Source of the DNA: Antedon mediterranea
Lineage: Eukaryota; Echinodermata; Crinoidea; Comatulida; Antedonidae
Length of the DNA stretch: 64,000 nucleotides
Assembly: GCF_964355755.1 (NCBI RefSeq)
Contig: NC_092677.1
Location: forward strand, 19,066,101 to 19,130,100
Reading direction: 5' to 3'
The number at the start of each line of letters is the position of its first letter. The first letter of the stretch is position 1. Positions 38,001 through 47,000 of the stretch are shown in pieces. The notes below the pieces were generated by a model. The model did no database searches. It was not told where the DNA came from and saw only the letters and a list, made by a program, of their open reading frames with translations. The translations under genes and the position numbers were made by a program.

Positions 38001-41000
38001 GAAAATGTAAACACACTGTAATAAGATCAGTTGTAGTGGAGCTAGAGCTTGGTGGTTAACAGGTTTGACTTCCAATCCCAAGGTCCGGGGGTCAATCCTG
38101 AACTAGTGCCAGGGTTGTACTGTAACTCACAACTCTTTTAAATCCACTCCCTAAGCTTAAAATGAGACTTAGTTTATAAGCATGATAAACTATGAAATAC
38201 TGTAGTTTATCCATCCTGTAATTGGCTGTTGAATGTGTATGAAATACTGTAGTTTATCCATCCTGTAATTGGCTGTTGAATGTGTATGAAATACTGTAGT
38301 TTATCCATCCTGTAATTGGCTGTTGAATGTCTATGAAATACTGTAGTTTATCCATCCTGTAATTGGCTGTTGAATGTGTATGAAATACTGTAGTTTATCC
38401 ATCCTGTAATTGGCTGTTGAATGTCTATGAAATACAAACAAAAGTGCCATTCAGTACTCCCTGCTAAGTGCCAAGCGTTTTATATTTTTACCGCACGATT
38501 TTATGCATGCAAATAAAGATTTCATTAATAACGATCATTTAATTTTAAATGATTACCTAACTATGTACAGTATGAGTAATACCATCATAAATGGTTAAAA
38601 TGATATTGATTTGAATTTATTGATTTTGAAGCAGTGTGACAAAGCTACACAAACAATTTGAAAATTAATCTATAGGGCAATCATAGACTACTGTACAATA
38701 CCAATCTATTGTTACATGTATTGATTTATATTGAATTTTGGATCATTTGTCATATTTTAGATACTGTACTCATTTTGATTTACCAATTTGAATCATGAAA
38801 CTGCATACTGTACTCTGAAGAACCATAGGCTAAAATAGTAAGTTGATTGAATGTTTAGTGTCAATGTACTGTAGGCTACTGTAATTGCTTTTCATGGTAC
38901 AGGTTGTTTGCTTTGTACCAATAGAGTAATCAATCACGAATCAACATAAAATTCAATACATGTTTAGATTGAAATGGTGGTGACGGGTGTTGACTTGGGT
39001 ATATCATGCACAAGCGTGGGATGGTAGGCCTATAGTTCAATGTACAAAAATGTGTAAAAACCATCTATAAAATACTGTAGCAGTAAAGACAATTTTGATA
39101 ATTTCATAATATATTTAATACACAGTACCATCTTTATTGAGAGTGGTCTATCCAGTTTCAGTTAAAAGAAACTAATCATTAAATAGCCCCAGATAAAACA
39201 TACTTAACAAGCATTGATATTCAGTACAAAGGCTTTAAAGCATACATATTTACTACTAGATGCCTGTAGAAAAAGAATTTTTGATTAGGGTTATCCTCTT
39301 GCTCACATCTTTTTGTTATTTATTTTTGTGTTCTACTGTATTAATTAAAAACAAACAGTAAGAAACATTTTTTCTTTATGACAGAAATGGCTGAAAGCTT
39401 GGCAAAGCTACTTGAATGTCCAGTATGTTTTGAAGAGTACCACTTGGTAACCAAGTTACCGAAAATGTTACCATGCCAACACACACTTTGTTTATCATGT
39501 CTCATGAGATTAAAAAAGAAAGACCATCGAATAAAATGTCCTGTGTGTCGAACCTGGCATTGCGTTCCTATTGGTGGGCTAGAAACTATTGCTAACAACA
39601 TAACATTAATTGGAGTTCTAGAAAGTCAATCTGGAACTGTAAGCAGTGTTCCTCTAGACGTTCTGGAGAGAAGGACTAGCATGCTAGAGAGAATAAATAG
39701 TGTGTATGAAAAACATGCTGACGACACATTCATTTGTTCTGTAAATACAAATCCTGATAGAAATAATGTGGAGAGTCTAAAACAGTATTTAGATGGAAAA
39801 CTAAAGTCTCTTAAGAAACTTGGTAAAGCAGAGATTATGGATGATGAAGTACATGAGAAGGTAAATGACAACTGCAAAACAACAAAAGAAGAGATTGATC
39901 GAATTTTCCAAGCACAGATTGAAATGATGCAAAGGCGACAAAGAAAACTACATCAGGAAGTAGACAAATACATGAAAGAAGAAAAGGAAAGAATTCAAGA
40001 TACTCAGAGAGGGGTCATAGCAGAGATGAATGATATAGTAGATACCTGCAGACGCATTGAAAACAGATTATCAACAGCGAACACTCTTACAGAAAATGAA
40101 CTCCTGGCATACTCACAGAAGTGCACTCGATATGAACTCAAGATCCAGAATGGAAAAGCAAAGTTAGATGTTGTGAAAAGTGTTGTTACTTTTACAGAGT
40201 TTAATGGTGAAAACTTAAGAATTTCAATAAACAAATTTGGCAAAGTGTCAGCTATAATCAAAGAGAATATGCCACGTTACATACCACTGAACTGTTGTAG
40301 AAGAGAGCCAGTAATGATTGGAAAGAATATTTTGGATGGAAATTTGTTGGAGGATGGTCCAATTGCAGTAGCAGTTTTGGCCAACAACAGTATAGCAGTT
40401 ACAGATGGGGTTAACAGTTGTATAAGGGTATTTAACAAACAAGGAAAACTTGACTTATCCTTTGGGAAAGAAAATCTCCATTACCCAACAGGTCTTTGCT
40501 TAAATATGAATGAAGAGTTTGTTGTCACAGATAAAACTGGGAAGATAAGAATCTTCAGTAAGGATGGAAAATTCCTTCGCGATCTAGCTACGACTGACTC
40601 GGCTATAGTCGGTGTTCCCAGAATGATTGGAATTGCCTGCGACGAATCTTTTAAATACTATGTTGGAAATAGAAAATCACATCAAATTGATGTGTTCTAT
40701 CCAAACGGAAAATATGCCAGTCGATTCAAAGCACCAAGTATGTTAATGAATCCTCAAGGATTGACGACATATAATGGGAATCTTTATGTAACAGACACTA
40801 CCAATAATTGCATCCATAAATTTAGTTTGGATGGTCAGTATATAAACAATATTGGAAAAAGAGGTCAATGTAACGGTCAATTTGATTTTCCATGTGGAAT
40901 TGTTTGTGATTCAAATGGAAAAATAATAGTAGCTGATAGTGGAAATTGTAGAGTGCAAGTGTTTGATCACAATGGTATATGGATGACTTCATACGGAAGC

Positions 41001-44000
41001 AAAGGGAAAGGGAAGCTCCAGTTTGATTCACCTTCAGGAGTTGCTTTGTCTACACATGGCAGAGTCATTGTTGCTGATCGATTTAATGGAAGAATCCAAA
41101 TTTTATAAGGAAAACATACACCTCAGCTAATTTCTGTCAAACTTTTGGTTAATTATTGGATATTAATAATAGTTTACTAATAATAAGTACTACAAACAAC
41201 CCTTGCATCAGGGCCATTTTTTTGAGGAGAAAAAAAAACATAGCTTGCTACTTCTAATAACTATTTTGGTGGATTTTTTTCCAATTAATTAAGACACTTT
41301 TCATTAATTTGCATCATTTGTTTTGAATCAATGTATTATAGGAAAACATTATTTATTTTATGAAAGCAAAATGTTCATTTCATATTGTTGTACATTTCAG
41401 AGAAATTTACATTTGATCTATAAAACTACAAAAACAAACTAATGTTTTCTTGTTTTTTTACTTTTAATAGTAAAATACTGCAGTGAAAACCTAAAGCAAT
41501 ACTATTAATTTTAATAATTAATCATCAATAATTTAAAGATGTGTTTTTAATTGTTAAATCAAGGTTTTAATAAATTAATTTATAGTTACCAGATGATCTT
41601 GTGAGTTTGTAGACAGTCCACTTTTTATTTGTTGGATGCAACACAGTAGCTGAATGATAATTAAAAACCTTTAAATTAATATACTGTAGTATTGATAAAA
41701 TAATTCAAACACACCTGTGTGTATCCTTGCCAATTGCTTTATAGTATTGGTAACCAATTTGAGAATTTTGTGCCATGCAAGACTGGTGACCAATTATTAG
41801 TGTATGCGGTCTAGAAACTGTTCTACTCAATACCATGCAAGACTGGTGACCAATTATTAGTGTATGCGGTCTAGAAACTGTTCTACTCAATACCATGCAA
41901 GACTGGTGACCAATTATTAGTGTATGCGGTCTAGAAACTGTTCTACTCAATACCATGCAAGACTGGTGACCAATTATTAGTGTATGCGGTCTAGAAACTG
42001 TTCTACTCAATACCATGCAAGACTGGTGACCAATTATTAGTGTATGCGGTCTAGAAACTGTTCTACTCAATACCATGCAAGACTGGTGACCAATTATTAG
42101 TGTATGCGGTCTAGAAACTGTTCTACTCAATACCATGCAAGACTGGTGACCAATTATTAGTGTATGCGGTCTAGAAACTGTTCTACTCAATACCATGCAA
42201 GACTGGTGACCAATTATTAGTGTATGCGGTCTAGAAACTGTTCTACTCAATACCATGCAAGACTGGTGACCAATTATTAGTGTATGCGGTCTAGAAACTG
42301 TTCTACTCAATACCATGCAAGACTGGTGACCAATTATTAGTGTATGCGGTCTAGAAACTGTTCTACTCAATACCATGCAAGACTGGTGACCAATTATTAG
42401 TGTATGCGGTCTAGAAACTGTTCTACTCAATACCATGCAAGACTGGTGACCAATTATTAGTGTATGCGGTCTAGAAACTGTTCTACTCAATACCAAAAAC
42501 GGCACTAATGAACGTTTTATTTAGCTTGGGGACAAAATTGTAGGCTTTCTTTTTTATTGTGAAGTTGTGATAATTTTCTCTTCTCACAAATTTGTTTGTA
42601 TCGCTATTATAAGGAAGAGCAGTGAGCCTTTTACTCAAACCAATCTTGGCATAGGCTCATGTTTATCCTATTTAACTTGGCTCCACCTTCTTAAATAGAA
42701 CAGTCAATCTTTAATCTTGAAATATTCAACAAACATAGAAATATAATAATGAATGTTTTGTATTCATTGAAATTCTGTTGAAATCCTGACTGTCCTACCT
42801 GTATTTAACTCTTCTCCACCTCATTCAATGAGAACAGTCTTCCAACTGATGAAATATTCTCTCTATTCAACTAATAAACATTTACTATCTTTACACTCTC
42901 TAAATTAGTATACGGTACTGTAACTTACATATTAACTGAAGTTCAAACACAGTCTTAGGCTTGATTTCCTTTTTCTGAAAAAATCAAGGAAAAATTTTCT
43001 TTTAAATTAAATTCATATAAACTGAATAAAGATATTACAGTATGGAAATAAAACAAATTTCTTGTTTCTGCCTCAAAATAAAATATTTATTGTACGAGTA
43101 CTTTCGACCTTACAGGTCATACTGTAGGTCATCATCAGGTACTGATATTGGTAAATATGGTACTGGTACAGGTAGTGGAATGTTTATTTCAGTATACAAA
43201 TAATAATATTTATTTGATACGCTTTGTAACAGCGGTACACAATTGATATCAAAATAGATTACCGGTACTTAAAACTGTATTTTATAAGATATATCCAATT
43301 CCTCCAGCAAAAGTTTTTTCCACAGCTACAGTATGGTGTGTCTAATGAGTCAAATATTTCCGTGTTGTTGATTGTAGTTTTAGTAGTTGACTGTTAAATG
43401 CAGAGGTAGTTACTGACTTTTAACACTTTGATAATATTTCCTCCATAAATTGGTATTTCACCTATTGTCAATGTCACGCATTCACCTATTGTCAATGTCA
43501 CGCATTCACCTATTGTCAATGTCACGCATTCACCTATTGTCAATGTCCCGCATTCACCTATTGTCAATGTCACGCATTCACCTATTGTCAATGTCATGCA
43601 TTCAACCCACTTTCTATCGCTCACACAAAAGTCACATTCTAAAAAAAATGTACTAAACTGTTTAATGTAGAAATTGATGCTGGCCTTTCATTTGAAATGC
43701 AACAATGAACTTAGAAAGCAAACATGCACGCACTTTGCTTGCTTGCTCTACTATACACATATAAAGAGAAAGTTATTAGGAGAAAATCATTTTTCCACTA
43801 ATTATCAAAATGTACAAATGCATCGAATTTCAATGTAATACAAATCAAGAAGGTTTTTTTTGCAAGGAGTGTGAAAGATGGCAGCATCGAGCATGTAATA
43901 TTAAGGAGTGACGCGTGCAGAGTACAGTATGAGTGAGAGATGGATTCATTGAATGGATGTGTAACCAATGTATGGCAGAATCAGACAATGACAAACAACT

Positions 44001-47000
44001 AGACTAGCTGAAAGTATACGTCAACTATACAGGCAACTTAGAAGAACCAATGGTAAAACTAGCCGCAACCAAACCCACCGATAAATGGTGATCAAGAAAG
44101 AGAGGCGGTAACATACACTGGAAGAAGGAAAGTCTGCTCGTGGGAAAATTAAGTGGATACATTAAATGTTAAAGTTAACAACATCCATGTTCATTTTTGT
44201 TTTACAGGACACATTACTAGACAGACTTAGTTTCCAGTACACCCAAAAGATTGATAATGACAAGCAAATACTACCTGGAGGTTTTTTTATAGGACGTGGA
44301 AAAGTAGCCGAAATTCGACACGACATAAAAAGGAAAGCTGGAGATTGATTTGGCAGCACATATGTATCTGATATTGGTGTTGGACTAATAGCACTGCACC
44401 CGATCTTACTATGACCTGCCCACCTTGCTCACCAAGCAAATCATAAGAGAAAGCTATCCAGACCAAGACACCCGAGGACGTTCTAAAATTATTGGTTCCC
44501 CACTTTAGTTTTAACTCGTGACTTTGTTAATTTAAGAGATGCGATGATTCAATTTTTTTTTCATTGTAACTTTTTACTATACCTACCTTGTCAAATGGCA
44601 GATGACAAGGTAGACTTTTCCATCCGGGTCAAACCTGAAATGTTCTGCCCTGAGACAATTCGGCCTTGGGACGATTCGGCACACTTATATTTATCAGCTT
44701 TGATATGCATTTTTTACAAGCATAAATAAGCTTTTTTCCTCAAATTTTATTTTTTTTAAAGACTATTGGGTAGTAGTACTACTAGTACTGGATAAAGATG
44801 CAATAAAGCAAATATTTTGAATAAATTGTCGAAAATAATAATTTTCTCGCGGCTGCTCTAGCCAGCTATGTCCCATGAGGACATATTCATTAATAAGCTG
44901 TTTCATAGCAGTAGCTTTAGTATCTAAGGCCGACAGTTTTGCGAATTTGCAACTCGCCTATAATTTATAGGTCCCAGCTGCTGGACCCAAAAAAATTTCT
45001 GGGAAAAGAGTCTATGAGGCTCACGGTTGAACAATTTTTTATTCTTGCCCTTTGATTGGTTGACACGAATCAACAGATTGTGGAAGAATTTTCACTTGTA
45101 CCACCTCTAAGTCACGTCTCTAGAGGGTATTCTTGCATGCCTACAGTTCAGGTTACAGACAAACAGGCTACAACACATTAAAGTTCTAAATTGACCATTT
45201 TTAAATGCCATTTTTGAATTAGTAGAGTAATATTTGTTGGCAAATAATACATTGTTGGAAAGGTACACATGTCTTTTTTCAAATGCTGTGTACTATACAA
45301 TTAACTAGTGAAAAAATAGGCATGGGATTCATAATAAAAGAACTGTCTGTGATTTGTATGTATCTGCGATTAAAGGACATCTCTTTTAATTAATCATAAA
45401 TTAATCAAAAGAACAATGATTAATTTTAAAATGCCGAGCGGTGTTTTTTGTAAGAAATATTTCTTGTTTTAATCATGCAAACGATGTAGACAAGTTACGC
45501 CCTCTATTGGCCGCTTGGTGAATGCACGCAAAAAACAAAGTTTTAGAATTAATAAATTGAAAATAAAATTACGTTTTTTAGTAATTTATTTATATATTAT
45601 ACCTTGCTAATATCAATAAAATACGGATTATTAAACACACTTTGATAAATACAAAAAAAATGTACTGTAGGCTATATGAATTTGGGGGTGTCACGAAAGC
45701 TCAGACCCCCTAAGACCTAAGACCTAAGATCACGAAAGAAAGCTAAGACCCAACACCTAAGATTACAAATACTAAGATATACTACAGCTTAAAAACAATA
45801 CTTGTTTATCCATACATAATTTTAAACACAGTAGGTTTCATTTATTACCATAAATATAATTTAATTCTACCGCAAAACATAGATAAACTCACATTATTTT
45901 CGCCCGTTGAGTAAATGTATATTTTTTCTTTACAACAAACAAACTTGACGGGTTGTTTGTTGGTATATATTTACTCCATTGTGTTGCTTCAGAGGATGTT
46001 TTTCTTACGCACCTGCCTTTCTTGTATTTTGACTCCAAATTTGTTGACTAACTTTATCCTGAACACATTTTAAAATTAGGACTTATTAGTACTTTCAGAA
46101 GGAGAAACACATAATAACAAATAAATAAATCCTTTAAATTGATGATTTTACAGATGTGTTTCTTTGTATACTGTAATGTAACTCCTCGAGCTCCCCATGC
46201 TCAATGTTTTTGTTTCTATGGAGCGCCAAAAGAGCAACAATAATAGTACAAGTATAAAAACAGAAAGAAAACGAAACAAAAAAACTTATCATGATTTTTA
46301 AATTAAAATTTATTTGCCAGTATTTATTTCTTCGTACTTGCATGATTATACTATTATCATTACAATTTTAATTTTACATTGTTCCATCCACACTGTAGAT
46401 GGACTCCACAGAGTTTTCAGCCCTCTATATAATTTTTGCTCTTTTGACGTTCCATAGAAACAAAAACATTGAACATGGCCCATGGGGTAGGCCTACTGTA
46501 CTGTAGGCTAGTCATTTTGTGTGCGAGAAAAACGTCTGTAAAATCATCAATTTAAAAATGTATTTGTTACTTTTTATGTGATTCTTTTTCATGAAAGTGC
46601 CAATTCTAAGGTGTGGTATTCAGAATAAATGTTGGGAGTTAAAATACAAGGCAGGTGCGAAAGATAAATATTTGTATCTTAGGTGTTGGGTCTTAGCTTT
46701 CGTGATCTTAGGTCTTACTTAGGGGGTCTGAGCTTTCGTGACACCCATGAATTTGGTCTAAAGTGGGACGTTTCGGCCCACAAAATGGGACCTTTCGTCC
46801 CGGATTCACAAGTTACGCCCTCTGTTAGGCCATGGAGGAAAAAATAAATTAATTTATATTTTTTCCTCCATGGTTAGGCCTAGCTAGCTCCTGGACCTTG
46901 CTTGGCGAATGCACGAAATAAACAAAGCTTTTGAAGTAGGCCTAGGCCTTGACTTGATAAATACCAAACAAAAATTAATATGAATTTGATATAAAGTGAG

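Noticed and set aside
39378-39386. Upstream ATG giving a three-residue longer RING-NHL protein
   Set aside because: It lies inside the polypyrimidine/CAG acceptor, and the paralogue starts at the equivalent of the second ATG.
41705-42505. 266-codon minus-strand frame of a 20-residue repeat
   Set aside because: By-product of a 60-bp tandem array whose unit length is divisible by three; no start context, domain or splicing.
43394-43656. Repetitive frames on both strands
   Set aside because: Generated by the 24-bp minisatellite.
44162-44359. Minus-strand frame considered as the missing CENP-N exon
   Set aside because: No similarity to CENP-N; the plus strand of the same stretch belongs to a decayed element ORF.
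44590-44640. Minus-strand segment with acceptor and GTAGGT donor, tested as the missing CENP-N exon
   Set aside because: Its open phase (1 in, 2 out) does not fit the phase-0 neighbours, and the peptide does not resemble CENP-N.
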